A DNA stretch of 64,000 nucleotides from JADLGL01 sp963667605 (GTDB lineage: Bacteria; Pseudomonadota; Alphaproteobacteria; Rhizobiales; Kaistiaceae): assembly GCA_963667605.2 (NCBI GenBank), contig CAXXUZ010000003.1, forward strand, positions 930,001 to 994,000, given 5' to 3'. The position numbers and the translations under genes were made by a program. Within the stretch, counting starts at the first letter, position 1. Each line of letters opens with the position of its first letter. Under the pieces are notes generated by a model. The model saw only the letters and a list, made by a program, of their open reading frames with translations, was not told the origin of the DNA and did not search any database. This document shows, piece after piece, positions 45,568-54,185 of this stretch.

Positions 45568-46764
45568 ATGGACATACACGAATACCAAGCGAAGGAGTTG
45601 CTCGCCCGCTTCGGCGTTGCTATTCCAAAAGGCGCGCTCGCCCGCACGGCGGCCGAAGCGGTGGAGCGGGCGCGAGAGATCGGCGGTTCGAAATGGGCGG
45701 TCAAGGCGCAGGTGCATTCCGGCGCTCGCGGCAAGGCCGGCGGTGTTAGGCTCTGCAATGACGAGGCAGAAGTCTCCGCCGCGGCCGAAGCGCTGATCGG
45801 TGAGACCTTGGTGACGACCCAGACCGGCCCGCGCGGCAAGCTGATTTCGAGCGTCTACATCGAGGCAGCGACCGACATCGACCGCGAGTTCTACCTCAGT
45901 TTCGTCATCGATCGGGCAACCGAGCAGGCGATGGTTGCGGCTTCGGCCGCCGGCGGCATGGAAATCGAGGAGGTGGCGGCAGCCAACCCGGACGCGATCA
46001 TCCGAATATCGATTGGTTCCGCGGCCGGCATGCGTCCCTTTCAGGCGCGCGAACTTGCTGCCGATATCGGCCTTGGCGGTGAATTGATCGGCAAGGCCTC
46101 GATGGCGATCCTCGGTTGCTATCGCGCTTTCACCGACACCGACGCCACGATGCTCGAGATCAACCCGCTGGTGGCCACCAAGAACGGTGAGATTCTGGCG
46201 CTCGACGCCAAATTGTCACTGGATGAGAACGCGTTGTTCCGACATCCCGATCTGGCCGAGCTTCGTGACAAGACCCAGGAAGACCCGCGCGAGACTTACG
46301 CCAACGATTCCGGCCTCGCCTATGTTGGGCTCGACGGCACGATCGGCTGCATCATCAACGGCGCCGGCCTCGCGATGGCCTCGCTCGACATGATCAAGCT
46401 GGTCGGCGGCGAGGCGGCAAACTTTCTCGATATCGGCGGCGCAGCTTCGCCCGAACGGGTCGCCAGTTCCCTCCGCGCGGTTCTTCGTGATGCCAATGTC
46501 GGCGCCATATTCGTCAACATCTTCGCCGGCATCAATCGTTGCGATTGGGTTGCCGAAGGGATCATCAAGGCGATCGACGAGGTCACGATTTCGATGCCGC
46601 TGGTTGTTCGCCTCGAAGGTACTAATGTTGAGAAGGGCCTGGAGATTCTGCGCGCGGCGACGTACCCGATCATCATCGCCGATACGCTTGCGGATGGCGC
46701 CGAAAAGGCGGTCGCGGCATTGCGCGAGGTTGCGGAGAGCAAGCGGGCTAGAGGATCCGGATGA
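45568..46764 (+). CDS. mtkA: Malate-CoA ligase (malate thiokinase) beta subunit
   Basis: ATP-grasp subunit that joins malate and CoA at the expense of ATP. The 398-residue protein resembles SucC but has MtkA-type blocks: AVKAQVHSGARGKAGGVRLC, TTQTGPRGKLISSVY, and above all AGINRCDWVAEGIIKA where SucC usually has a KCD-type motif. Linkage to mcl supports malate rather than succinate as substrate. The ATG at 45568 lies 11 bases after the mcl stop. The end overlaps mtkB by four bases (ATGA). Confidence 0.9.
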   Translation: MDIHEYQAKELLARFGVAIPKGALARTAAEAVERAREIGGSKWAVKAQVHSGARGKAGGVRLCNDEAEVSAAAEALIGETLVTTQTGPRGKLISSVYIEAATDIDREFYLSFVIDRATEQAMVAASAAGGMEIEEVAAANPDAIIRISIGSAAGMRPFQARELAADIGLGGELIGKASMAILGCYRAFTDTDATMLEINPLVATKNGEILALDAKLSLDENALFRHPDLAELRDKTQEDPRETYANDSGLAYVGLDGTIGCIINGAGLAMASLDMIKLVGGEAANFLDIGGAASPERVASSLRAVLRDANVGAIFVNIFAGINRCDWVAEGIIKAIDEVTISMPLVVRLEGTNVEKGLEILRAATYPIIIADTLADGAEKAVAALREVAESKRARGSG

Positions 46765-47648
46765 CCGTTCTGCTCAACAAAGACACTCGCGTCCTGGTTC
46801 AGGGCTTCACCGGTCGCATCGGTAGTTTCCATGCCGCCGATGCGATTGCCCATGGCACCAATGTCGTCGTCGGCGTCACCCCCGGCAAGGGCGGCACCAC
46901 ACATCTCGATCTGCCGGTCTTCGACACGGTGAAGGAGGCGGTGAGAGCGACCGGGGCCGACGCCAGCCTGATGTTTGTGCCGCCGGCCTTTGCCGCCGAT
47001 TCAATCATGGAGGCGGCCGATGCCGGCCTTCGCTTCAGTGTCTCGATTGCCGACGGGATTCCGACCCAGGACATGGTCGCGGTGAAGCGCTATCTGCGCC
47101 GCTATCCGGCGGACAGGCGCATGCGCTTTATCGGCCCGAATTGTGCTGGTGTCATTTCACCCGGCGTCGGCATGATGGGGATAATGCCGGCCAATATCTA
47201 TTTGACCGGCCGGATCGGCATCGTCGCTCGTTCCGGAACTCTCAGCTACGAAGCCGCATCGCAGTTGAAGGCAAACGGTCTTGGCGTCTCGACCTCGGTC
47301 GGCATTGGCGGTGATCCGGTCAACGGCTCCTCGTTCAAACACATCCTCGAATTATTCGAGGCTGACCCGGAGACCGAGGCGGTTGTGTTGATCGGTGAGG
47401 TCGGTGGCCCGCAGGAGGTCGAGGCCGCCGAATATATTCGCTCAACGATGTCCAAACCGGTGATCGCTTATATCGCCGGAATGAGCGCTCCCAAGGGGCG
47501 GCGAATGGGCCATGCCGGGGCGATTTCCGCTGTAGGTGAAACCGCCCAGGACAAGGTCGAGGCTCTCGCAGCGGCCGGCGTTGCCGTTGCGCCGACGCCG
47601 TCCGAGATCGGCAACACGATGGCAACGGCGCTGAAAGTTGTGGCCTAG
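46761..47648 (+). CDS. mtkB: Malate-CoA ligase (malate thiokinase) alpha subunit
   Basis: CoA-binding subunit of malate thiokinase, 295 residues. It has VQGFTGRIGSFHAADAI, GVTPGKGGTTHLDLPVFDTV, the MtkB-type VKRYLRRYPADRR, GPNCAGVISPGVGMMGIMP, and the active-site His region GHAGAISAVGETAQDK with the phospho-histidine expected at the GHAGA motif. It is coupled to mtkA by a four-base overlap. With Mcl it splits malate to acetyl-CoA and glyoxylate, the regeneration step of the serine cycle. Confidence 0.91.
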   Translation: MTVLLNKDTRVLVQGFTGRIGSFHAADAIAHGTNVVVGVTPGKGGTTHLDLPVFDTVKEAVRATGADASLMFVPPAFAADSIMEAADAGLRFSVSIADGIPTQDMVAVKRYLRRYPADRRMRFIGPNCAGVISPGVGMMGIMPANIYLTGRIGIVARSGTLSYEAASQLKANGLGVSTSVGIGGDPVNGSSFKHILELFEADPETEAVVLIGEVGGPQEVEAAEYIRSTMSKPVIAYIAGMSAPKGRRMGHAGAISAVGETAQDKVEALAAAGVAVAPTPSEIGNTMATALKVVA

Positions 47649-47669
47649 GCGACGTTCGTCCATTCGCCG

Positions 47670-47936
47670 CTAGCGAGACATCCGCCCGACGGTGTCCACT
47701 AACTCTTCGATCTTACCGCGCTGCTCCTCGACCGTGCCGTCGGTGAAGGCTCCAGCGACGCAGTGCGAGACGTGATCGCGCAGGATCTCCTCCTCGACTT
47801 TGTGTAGCGCCGCCCGAACGGCCGAAACCTGAGTGAGGATATCGATGCAATAGCGGTCGGCGTCGACCATTCCGGCGATGCCGCGCACCTGCCCCTCGAT
47901 CCGGTTGAGGCGTTTGAGAACACCTTGCCTGGCCAT
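47670..47936 (-). CDS. csoR: CsoR-family copper-sensing repressor
   Basis: An 88-residue all-helical metal-responsive repressor. It carries the RLNRIEGQVRGI DNA-binding helix and the Cu(I) ligand set of the CsoR group, Cys in RYCIDILTQV and the His and Cys of DHVSHCV. That C-H-C pattern indicates copper rather than nickel or cobalt. The ATG at 47936, with AAGG nine bases upstream, is preferred to 47945. It is divergent from copA, with its probable operator between them. Confidence 0.9.
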   Translation of the reverse strand: MARQGVLKRLNRIEGQVRGIAGMVDADRYCIDILTQVSAVRAALHKVEEEILRDHVSHCVAGAFTDGTVEEQRGKIEELVDTVGRMSR

Positions 47937-47954
47937 TTGCTGCATCCTTGACCG

Positions 47955-47971
47955 ATACCATATGGGGGTAT
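47955..47971. promoter_or_regulatory. Candidate CsoR operator
   Basis: ATACC and its inverse GGTAT, separated by seven bases that include a G-run (ATACCATATGGGGGTAT), lie in the 79-base csoR-copA gap. CsoR operators typically have inverted TACCCC/GGGGTA half-sites. The location between the repressor and the pump supports the call; binding is inferred. Confidence 0.6.
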
Positions 47972-48015
47972 ATTAGTCAAGCCGGTCAATCATCGATAGC
48001 GAGGATATCGTCGGC

Positions 48016-50421
48016 ATGAGCCACGATCACAGCCACCACGCCGATCACGGGGATGATCGCCACCATGATCATCACGATCACGGCCCCGGGGGGGATAATC
48101 TCGTCAAAGACCCGGTGTGTGGCATGGAGGTCGATCCAGACCAGGCCGAACATAGTGCCGAATATGGAGGCCACACATACTATTTCTGTTGCGACGGATG
48201 CCGCGAACAATTCGTCGCGGCGCCGGAGAAATATCTCGAACCGGCAGCGGCCGGGTCGTTGGAAATGCCTGATAAGCGTGACTTTCCAGATGTATCTGAG
48301 GTGCCGGCGGGGACGATCTACACTTGCCCGATGCATCCGGAGATCCGGCAAATAGGTCCCGGCAACTGCCCGATCTGCGGCATGGCGTTGGAGCCGGTGG
48401 TGGCCACCGCCGAGACTGGACCGAACCTCGAACTGATCGATATGAGCCGTCGCTTCTGGGTCGGCCTTGCTGTCACGATTCCGGTGTTCCTCCTGGAGAT
48501 GGCGGGCCATGTTTTTGACCTTGGCACGGTCATCGGTCAGCAGACCTCCAACTGGATTCAGCTTGTGCTCGCCACGCCGGTGGTGCTGTGGGCCGGGGCA
48601 CCGTTCTTCCAGCGCGGCTGGCGGTCGCTGGTGACGCGCAACCTCAACATGTTCACACTGATTTCATTGGGGACCGGCGTCGCCTGGACCTACAGTATCA
48701 TAGCGACATTTGCTCCCAGTCTGTTCCCGGATGCACTGCGCGGCGACGGCGGTGCGGTCGCTACCTATTTCGAGGTGGCGGCCGTGATCACGGTCCTGGT
48801 GCTTATGGGCCAAGTGCTCGAATTGCACGCCCGCGACCGGACTTCAGGTGCAATTCGAGCTTTGATCGATCTTTCGCCGAAAACAGCGCGGCGGATCAAT
48901 CCGGACGGCAGCGAGGCGGAAGTGCCGCTCGAGGCGATCGAGGTCGGTTATCGCCTGCGCGTCCGTCCCGGCGAGAAAGTGCCGGTCGACGGCATCGTGG
49001 AAGAGGGCAGGTCGTCACTCGACGAATCGATGGTCACCGGCGAGTCCCTTCCGGTCGGCAAGGCTGGCGGCGATCGCGTCATCGGTGGCACGGTCAATCA
49101 ATCCGGCGCATTGACGATCTCGGCCGAGAAGGTTGGCCACGACACGCTCCTCGCCCGAATCGTCCAAATGGTTTCCGAGGCGCAAAGGAGCCGAGCGCCG
49201 ATCCAGCGGCTGGCCGATCAGGTGTCGGGCTGGTTCGTGCCGCTGGTGATCCTGGTTGCGGCTTTGGCCTTTGCCGCCTGGTCGATTTGGGGTCCCGAGC
49301 CCCGCTTCACCTTCGGCTTGGTCGCCGCCGTAAGCGTGCTGATCATCGCCTGCCCCTGCGCGCTCGGTCTCGCCACCCCGATGTCGATCATGGTCGGAGT
49401 TGGGCGTGGCGCCGAACTCGGCGTCTTGATCAAGGATGCCGAGGCGCTCGAGAGGATGGAACGGGTCGATACGCTAGTGATCGACAAGACCGGGACGCTG
49501 ACCGAAGGCAAGCCCGCCGTTGTCGCAATCGCACCGCTGGCAGGCTTCGACGAAGGCGAGCTTCTGCAACTTGCAGCGAGCGTCGAGCGCGCCAGCGAGC
49601 ATCCATTGGGTGCCGCCATTGTCCGAGCCGCCGAGAAACGCGGTTTGGCACTGGCCGAACCAACCGATTTCGACAGCCCGCCGGGGAAGGGTGCAAAAGG
49701 CACAGTGAAAGAGCGACGGGTGTTGATCGGCAACGCCGCCTTCCTGACGGACGAGGGTGTTGCGGTCGCCGAGCTTGTCGATCAAGCCGATGGGATGCAC
49801 GCCGACGGCTCGACGGCCATTCTGCTGGCGGTCGACCAACGGCCGGCCGGCGTCTTTGCGATTGCCGATCCGGTCAGGGAAACTACGCCTGAGGCGGTAG
49901 CGGCGCTGCATGGCGAGGGGCTGAGGATCATCATGTTAACCGGTGACCATCGGGCGACCGCCGAAGCGGTTGCCCGTCGGCTCGGCATCGATGAAGTGGA
50001 GGCCGAAATTTTGCCCGATCGCAAGGGCGAAGTAGTCGCTCGGCTGCGCCGCGATGGACGCGTCGTTGCGATGGCCGGTGATGGCGTTAATGACGCACCA
50101 GCACTCGCCGCGGCCGATGTTGGCATTGCCATGGGCACCGGCACCGATGTCGCAATTGAGAGCGCTGGCGTCGCGCTCCTCAGAGGCCATCTGCTGGGCA
50201 TCGTCAAAGCTCGGCGGGTGAGCCAGGCAACGATGCGCAACATCCGTCAAAATCTCTTCTTCGCCTTCGTATACAACGCCGCCGGTGTCCCGATTGCCGC
50301 CGGCATCCTTTACCCCTTCTTCGGCATCCTCCTGTCGCCAGTGATCGCCGCCGCGGCCATGGCCCTGTCTTCGGTCAGCGTCATCGCCAATGCGCTCCGG
50401 CTGCGGGCGACTAAACTCTGA
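48016..50421 (+). CDS. copA: Copper-exporting P1B-type ATPase with N-terminal His-rich, YHS and metal-binding domains
   Basis: An 801-residue heavy-metal pump. The N-terminus has a His/Asp-rich stretch (about residues 2-23), a YHS domain with KDPVCGMEVD and FCCDGC (about 31-75), and a heavy-metal-binding segment with TCPMHPEI and GNCPICGMALEP (about 100-125), instead of a classical HMA domain. The membrane CPC motif is near residue 445 (ACPCALGLATP), the phosphorylation site DKTGTLT near 490, and GDGVNDAPAL near 690. It exports Cu(I) from the cytoplasm. Its divergent CsoR neighbour fits. Confidence 0.95.
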   Translation: MSHDHSHHADHGDDRHHDHHDHGPGGDNLVKDPVCGMEVDPDQAEHSAEYGGHTYYFCCDGCREQFVAAPEKYLEPAAAGSLEMPDKRDFPDVSEVPAGTIYTCPMHPEIRQIGPGNCPICGMALEPVVATAETGPNLELIDMSRRFWVGLAVTIPVFLLEMAGHVFDLGTVIGQQTSNWIQLVLATPVVLWAGAPFFQRGWRSLVTRNLNMFTLISLGTGVAWTYSIIATFAPSLFPDALRGDGGAVATYFEVAAVITVLVLMGQVLELHARDRTSGAIRALIDLSPKTARRINPDGSEAEVPLEAIEVGYRLRVRPGEKVPVDGIVEEGRSSLDESMVTGESLPVGKAGGDRVIGGTVNQSGALTISAEKVGHDTLLARIVQMVSEAQRSRAPIQRLADQVSGWFVPLVILVAALAFAAWSIWGPEPRFTFGLVAAVSVLIIACPCALGLATPMSIMVGVGRGAELGVLIKDAEALERMERVDTLVIDKTGTLTEGKPAVVAIAPLAGFDEGELLQLAASVERASEHPLGAAIVRAAEKRGLALAEPTDFDSPPGKGAKGTVKERRVLIGNAAFLTDEGVAVAELVDQADGMHADGSTAILLAVDQRPAGVFAIADPVRETTPEAVAALHGEGLRIIMLTGDHRATAEAVARRLGIDEVEAEILPDRKGEVVARLRRDGRVVAMAGDGVNDAPALAAADVGIAMGTGTDVAIESAGVALLRGHLLGIVKARRVSQATMRNIRQNLFFAFVYNAAGVPIAAGILYPFFGILLSPVIAAAAMALSSVSVIANALRLRATKL

Positions 50422-50433
50422 ACCGGTACGCGT

Positions 50434-50447
50434 TTGATCCCGATCAA
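50434..50447. promoter_or_regulatory. FNR/FixK-type binding site
   Basis: TTGATCCCGATCAA is a perfect TTGAT-N4-ATCAA palindrome, the consensus of FNR, FixK, Anr and related CRP-family regulators. It lies 62 bases before the small ORF at 50509 and 13 bases after copA. It is correctly placed to activate a low-oxygen promoter for a gene to the right. No such regulator is encoded in the window. Confidence 0.55.
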
Positions 50448-50508
50448 AGCGCCGTCGACAATTTGCCGCTGGACTCTCCCACGCTAGATTTATGGGAGAT
50501 TCCTTCCG

Positions 50509-50682
50509 ATGCCTTCAGATGCTGTGTTGGTCATCGTTTTAGTGATTGCTATGTTCCGCTTTTTCTCAGTGCTTTTGGAGTGGGCAAGCCGCAACTACTA
50601 TGGTATGCTGGGGCGCTTGGCAGCGCCCCAGCATACCATTTTATCACTCACCGGCGAAGGAGACGCGGGTTTCGCCGGATGA
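50509..50682 (+). CDS. Small single-pass membrane protein, hypothetical
   Basis: A 57-residue ORF starting ATG with GGGAG 11 bases upstream. It has one hydrophobic helix (VLVIVLVIAMFRFFSVLL, about residues 6-23). Its second half is encoded by the 18-bp stem-loop at 50600-50639, so it may be a real short gene whose 3' end merges with a terminator, or chance. The FNR-type site upstream is the best support. Confidence 0.35.
   Translation: MPSDAVLVIVLVIAMFRFFSVLLEWASRNYYGMLGRLAAPQHTILSLTGEGDAGFAG
50600..50639 (+). terminator. Strong 18-bp perfect stem-loop terminator
   Basis: ATGGTATGCTGGGGCGCT and its exact complement flank a four-base loop TGGC and are followed by TTTTATC. It is downstream of copA and the small ORF and just beyond the stop of the convergent DUF2238 fragment. 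The T-tract is only on the plus strand. The perfect pairing is unusually long for a terminator. Confidence 0.8.
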
Positions 50683-50974
50683 ACTTTTGCACCCATGTTT
50701 CGATGAACGAGTGTTCATCGCGGTGCAGATGCCACCAGCCAAAAACGCTGATTGCGGCTGCTCCGACGGTGTCTAATATCAAATCCCACATCGTATCGTT
50801 GAGCCCGCCGGATTGCATTCCCGAGCCGAACAACTGATCCATCAAGAATTCGAAGATCTCCCAAAGTGTGCCGACCGAGACGGCAAAAAGAAACGCGAAG
50901 AACGCGACGAAACCTGCCCGAATCTGTATGTCGATGGCGCGGTTTTCGCTGAGCACATAGACTACGACGATCAA
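50648..50974 (-). pseudogene. DUF2238 (YjdF-like) membrane protein, N-terminally truncated
   Basis: The C-terminal part of a DUF2238 protein is intact: VYVLSENRAI, GFVAFFAFLFAVSVGTLWEIFEFLMD, and the family signature LNDTMWDLILDTVGAAAIS. The preceding helices of the family, roughly half of the protein, are missing; upstream is Arg-rich sequence and then the 5'-truncated ABC gene. Only weak starts (a GTG at 51001 or a TTG at 51016) exist. The break falls at about 50975-51003. Confidence 0.7.
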
Positions 50975-51002
50975 CCTACTTCTTGGCCTTCTGGCTCCCA
51001 CC

Positions 51003-51764
51003 GTGGGGCGGGCCAAAGTTCTAGGTTTCGATATCGTAAGCCAGGCCGACGAGGTGCGGACACGCGCTGGCGCGCTCTTGGATCAGCCGGGGCTGTATGA
51101 GCAGCTCAGCGCCGAGACAAACCTCGAATTTTATGCCCGTGTCTGGCGAATGTCCGAAACAGATCGAAAGGACCGAGTTCGGGAATTGCTCTCCCACATC
51201 GGTCTCTGGGAACGTCGTAAGGAACGGGTCCAACACTGGAGTCGGGGGATGAAGCAGAAACTGGTGATCGCCCGTGCCCTGGTGCATCGACCATCGCTCG
51301 TCTTCATGGACGAGCCGACCGCAGGCCTTGATGTCATGGCGGCCAATGCGGTGCGAGACGACCTGGAGTCGTTGGCCGCCGACGAAGGTGTCACAGTCTT
51401 CCTGACCACGCACAACATGGCAGAAGCTGAGCGCTTGTGCAGTCAGGTGGCGGTCATTCGAGAGGGTCGTCTGATCGCAATCGGTCACCCCGATCAACTG
51501 CGCGCCAAAGCTGGCGGACCTCACCTTGAGATTGTCGGTCGGGGCTTCACCGATAAATCTCTGGGTCTTGTCCGGCGGCGCGAAGCCGTGTCCGCGGCAA
51601 CCCTCCGCAATGGTCATCTGATCGTCGAACTCAAGGAACCGATCGACTCCGCTCCGCTCATTCGCGAACTGATCGAGGCCGGTGTCGAGATCGAAGAAGT
51701 CAGAAAGGGTCAGCCGAGCCTGGAAGAAGCATTCCTAGCGTTGCTGCTGGAGGACGAACAATGA
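51003..51764 (+). pseudogene. ABC transporter ATPase lacking Walker A
   Basis: A 253-residue reading from a GTG at 51003. It has the Q-loop region, signature-like HWSRGMKQKLVIARALVHRP, Walker B LVFMDEPTAGLD and the His switch TTHNMAEAE, plus a C-terminal regulatory domain. The first 60 or so residues of the family, including Walker A GPNGAGKT, are absent: homology starts abruptly at RAKVLGFDIV. Without Walker A it cannot bind ATP normally. It is coupled to an intact permease (51761). The break coincides with the DUF2238 truncation, so one deletion probably removed both N-termini. Confidence 0.8.
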
Positions 51765-52489
51765 TTGCCGACATATTGACAGTTATTTGGAAGGAAAACA
51801 TGAGCTTTTCTCGACTTCAAGGCAGCGTAGCAAAGCTGCTTCTGCCGCTGATTTGGTCTCCGTTCTTGGCGATCGTCCTCCCTTGGGTAATCGGTCCCAA
51901 TTGGGTAACCAGTTTTTCCCCAATGTTTCTCGCGGTCCTCACGCCGATCGTGTTTGTCGGGTTGACGATTCCTGATTCTTTCGCCGGAGAAAGAGAACGG
52001 AACACATTGAGCACCCTGCTTGCGAGCCGACTACCAGACAGAGCCATCCTCATCGGCAAAGCGCTGCCGCTGATAATCGTCGGATGGGTGTTCTCGCTTA
52101 TCATGCTCGCCATCGCCCTTCTGGTTGTTAATATAGTTCACGGGGAAGGTGAGCTGCTTTGGTATTCACCGATCGTTGCGAGCGCGACGATCGCCGTCAG
52201 CCTCCTCCTGGCGATCTTCACGGCGGTCCTGGGCGTTTTGATCTCACTGCGTATGGGCAGAGTACAGGAGGCCGCGCAGGTGCTGGTGGGAGCGCTGATA
52301 CTCCCTCCTGCGGCCCTCGGGCTGGTTGTCTTCGTTTTCTTTCGCGATCGCATCGCCGAGGTTATGGGCTCGATCAGTCCGGGCGGAGCATTGTTAGTTT
52401 TCGCGACCATCCTGCTTGTGGCCATAGTTGGTCTTTCCGCTGCAGCCATGGCCAGCTTCAAACGCTCGAAACTAATTCTGGCGAAATGA
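51761..52489 (+). CDS. ABC-2 type permease
   Basis: A 242-residue membrane protein with about six hydrophobic segments, including LLLPLIWSPFLAIVLPWVIG, FLAVLTPIVFVGLTIP and LVGALILPPAALGLVVFVFF. The cytoplasmic loop SFAGERERNTLSTLLASRLPD is the conserved coupling region that contacts the ATPase. It overlaps the ATPase gene by four bases. With its ATPase missing Walker A the transporter is probably inactive. The transported substrate is unknown. A 20-bp perfect palindrome (52492-52511) follows. Confidence 0.82.
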   Translation: MIADILTVIWKENMSFSRLQGSVAKLLLPLIWSPFLAIVLPWVIGPNWVTSFSPMFLAVLTPIVFVGLTIPDSFAGERERNTLSTLLASRLPDRAILIGKALPLIIVGWVFSLIMLAIALLVVNIVHGEGELLWYSPIVASATIAVSLLLAIFTAVLGVLISLRMGRVQEAAQVLVGALILPPAALGLVVFVFFRDRIAEVMGSISPGGALLVFATILLVAIVGLSAAAMASFKRSKLILAK

Positions 52490-52663
52490 GACCTCTCGCC
52501 GCGGCGAGAGGAGAAACGAGGGTCTCTTATGTCCGCCAGCGAGAGGGCAGGCCCCCCTCATTGGCAGAAATTTCAGTGCGTCCTTCGGCGAGGAGGCAGT
52601 TTGGGCGGAGCAACCAAGGCCCGCTCGGCGTTGGTCACACCAAAGCAGTCCCGCCTTCGTTGA

Positions 52664-53101
52664 TCACATGGACGGAGCGACATATTCGGCTGCGGGGAGC
52701 TGACCACGGAGCTCGCCGCCCGGGTTTTGCGCGGTGTGGATGTTCAAATACAGGAACCCATTTTGTAGATCCGCCGCGATGTCCGCCGAGAGAGTCGCTT
52801 CGCCCGAGATGGGCGCCGTTAGATCGCCCTCTAGTGGAACGAGTACCCCCGCGTTTTCACCAGCTCGGGCCGGCCCGTGATAATGCGCCGCCACCGCCGG
52901 CCCGCTCAGGCCGCTATAGGTAATGACCCAACTAAGGACCATCGTTTCGGTGTCGAAGGTCGCCTCTAGCGTTCCGGTGGCCGAAGGGTTGTTGGCACTG
53001 CTCAGCGCCGCATTGAACGTCACCGTCTCCGCGGACACCGTTAGACTTGCCAACGGTGCCATCGCGAGCGCGAGCAGAACTACGTGTCTTTTACCGAACA
53101 T
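52664..53101 (-). CDS. Secreted CHRD-domain protein
   Basis: A 145-residue exported protein: signal peptide (GKRHVVLLALAMAPLASLTV, about residues 3-22) then a CHRD domain with the typical TFNAALSSANNPSATGTLEA, AAHYHGPARAGENAGVLVPL and FLYLNIHTAQNPGGELRGQL. CHRD domains occur in chordin and in many bacterial extracellular proteins; the molecular role is not established. The ATG at 53101 is preferred to 53128. The gap 52490-52663 to its right on the opposite side holds no gene. Confidence 0.85.
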   Translation of the reverse strand: MFGKRHVVLLALAMAPLASLTVSAETVTFNAALSSANNPSATGTLEATFDTETMVLSWVITYSGLSGPAVAAHYHGPARAGENAGVLVPLEGDLTAPISGEATLSADIAADLQNGFLYLNIHTAQNPGGELRGQLPAAEYVAPSM

Positions 53102-53128
53102 TTGGCTCCTCCCGAGCGGCGCGAACAC

Positions 53129-53658
53129 GATTGTCGTGTCCAGATCTCTTGCTTCTCGTTTTCAACATAGCACAATGATCCTAGTGTGAGCATCAACATT
53201 GCAGCCAGGAGTTTTCTGCGTGAATCGGTCGCCAGATCAGCGGGAGAGTATCCCGCGCTTCTGTCGTCGGCGGCGATGCAGCGCTTGGCTTGAACGGCAG
53301 TTTCCGCTCAGCCGTTGCCGTCGGGGCACCATGTGGTAACGCTGGGGCGCCTTGGCTTGGCAGCACTGACACGGGGATCCGCAAGTGTGCAACTGATCTG
53401 ATCTGACGACCGGCGCTTGGATGGCGTCGCAACCGAACCGAGGATATTGAGCTGAGCCAGGATAGCGCCGGCAACGATCTGAACCGTCACGGCAAACCCA
53501 GGGAAAGACCCGGCTGGGCTACGCCGGATCGGCCATGTTGCGACGACAATCAAGAGGCCGCCGGTGCCAACGCCGTAGGCAACTGGTCGGAGTGGCCGAC
53601 CCGTCTGATTTCCCTTCGAGCATTTTGCGCCAAGGGCCTTGCTGCTTTAGCGGCTCTC
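53129..53658. other. Gene-poor region
   Basis: No confident gene in 530 bases. On the minus strand, between about 53600 and 53400, an open frame without a good start encodes two hydrophobic stretches (VAYGVGTGGLLIVVATWPI and FAVTVQIVAGAILAQLNIL), possibly a membrane-protein remnant. On the plus strand the upstream extension of the next gene contains a signal-like stretch but no start codon. Confidence 0.3.
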
Positions 53659-54135
53659 TTGCTCGGTCTCCCACAAGCCGCAGGCGCGGAGTTTCCTTTC
53701 AACGCCAGATTCGACTGGCAAAGCGAAGGCGATATCTATCAGGTCTGGTTCCATCGAGAGTTCGACGGTCGCCTGGTGCAAACGGCTCCAATCCAGATCA
53801 GCGGTGATCCGGTGTTGGTGGAGCTGCTTGAGGGCGTGTCAGTCGATTGCACTGCCAAGACGCAGATCGGACTCCCCAATTGGTCGGTCACCACGGGCAT
53901 CTGCGCGTTGAGCCGTGGCGGGAGCCAAGTGATCATCGAGGTTATTGATTGCACGGGAACACAAAAACTATGCGAGGGGTATTGGCGGATAATAGATGCA
54001 ACGGGTGAGTTCGTTGGGCTGTCGGGGTCTGGCACCATGGTCGGGCGTCTATTGGAGCCGAATCCGCTACCCTGGTTTTACAACGGACCCACGGTTGGCT
54101 ATAATGAATTGTGGGGCACAATCACCATTCCCTGA
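53659..54135 (+). CDS. Hypothetical exported protein
   Basis: A 158-residue ORF from a TTG at 53659. The frame is open upstream to about 53573 without a start codon, and that extension plus the N-terminus (AKGLAALAALLLGLPQAAGA) looks like a signal peptide, so the true start may be lost or non-canonical. The mature part is beta-rich with four Cys (DCTAKT, GICALS, DCTGTQKLCEG), possibly forming disulfides. I do not recognise the family. It faces the phosphatase gene tail-to-tail. Confidence 0.5.
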   Translation: MLGLPQAAGAEFPFNARFDWQSEGDIYQVWFHREFDGRLVQTAPIQISGDPVLVELLEGVSVDCTAKTQIGLPNWSVTTGICALSRGGSQVIIEVIDCTGTQKLCEGYWRIIDATGEFVGLSGSGTMVGRLLEPNPLPWFYNGPTVGYNELWGTITIP

Positions 54136-54185
54136 CTGTGATGATTGCTCGGCGCTCGATGTCTCACTGTGCCTCGATCGTTCCG

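Noticed and set aside
45568..47648. sucC-sucD (succinyl-CoA synthetase)
   Set aside because: The two proteins look like SucCD overall, but lie next to malyl-CoA lyase and carry the MtkA/MtkB-type motifs NRCDWVAEG and VKRYLRRYP. Malate-CoA ligase fits better.
48588..49892. Long plus-strand ORF of 434 codons inside copA
   Set aside because: It is a shifted-frame shadow rich in Arg, Gly and Ala, produced by GC-rich codon usage; copA in the other frame is unmistakable.
52492..52511. 20-bp perfect palindrome CCTCTCGCCGCGGCGAGAGG as a terminator
   Set aside because: It follows the permease stop and can form a hairpin, but lacks a T-tract and any loop, so I do not call it an intrinsic terminator.
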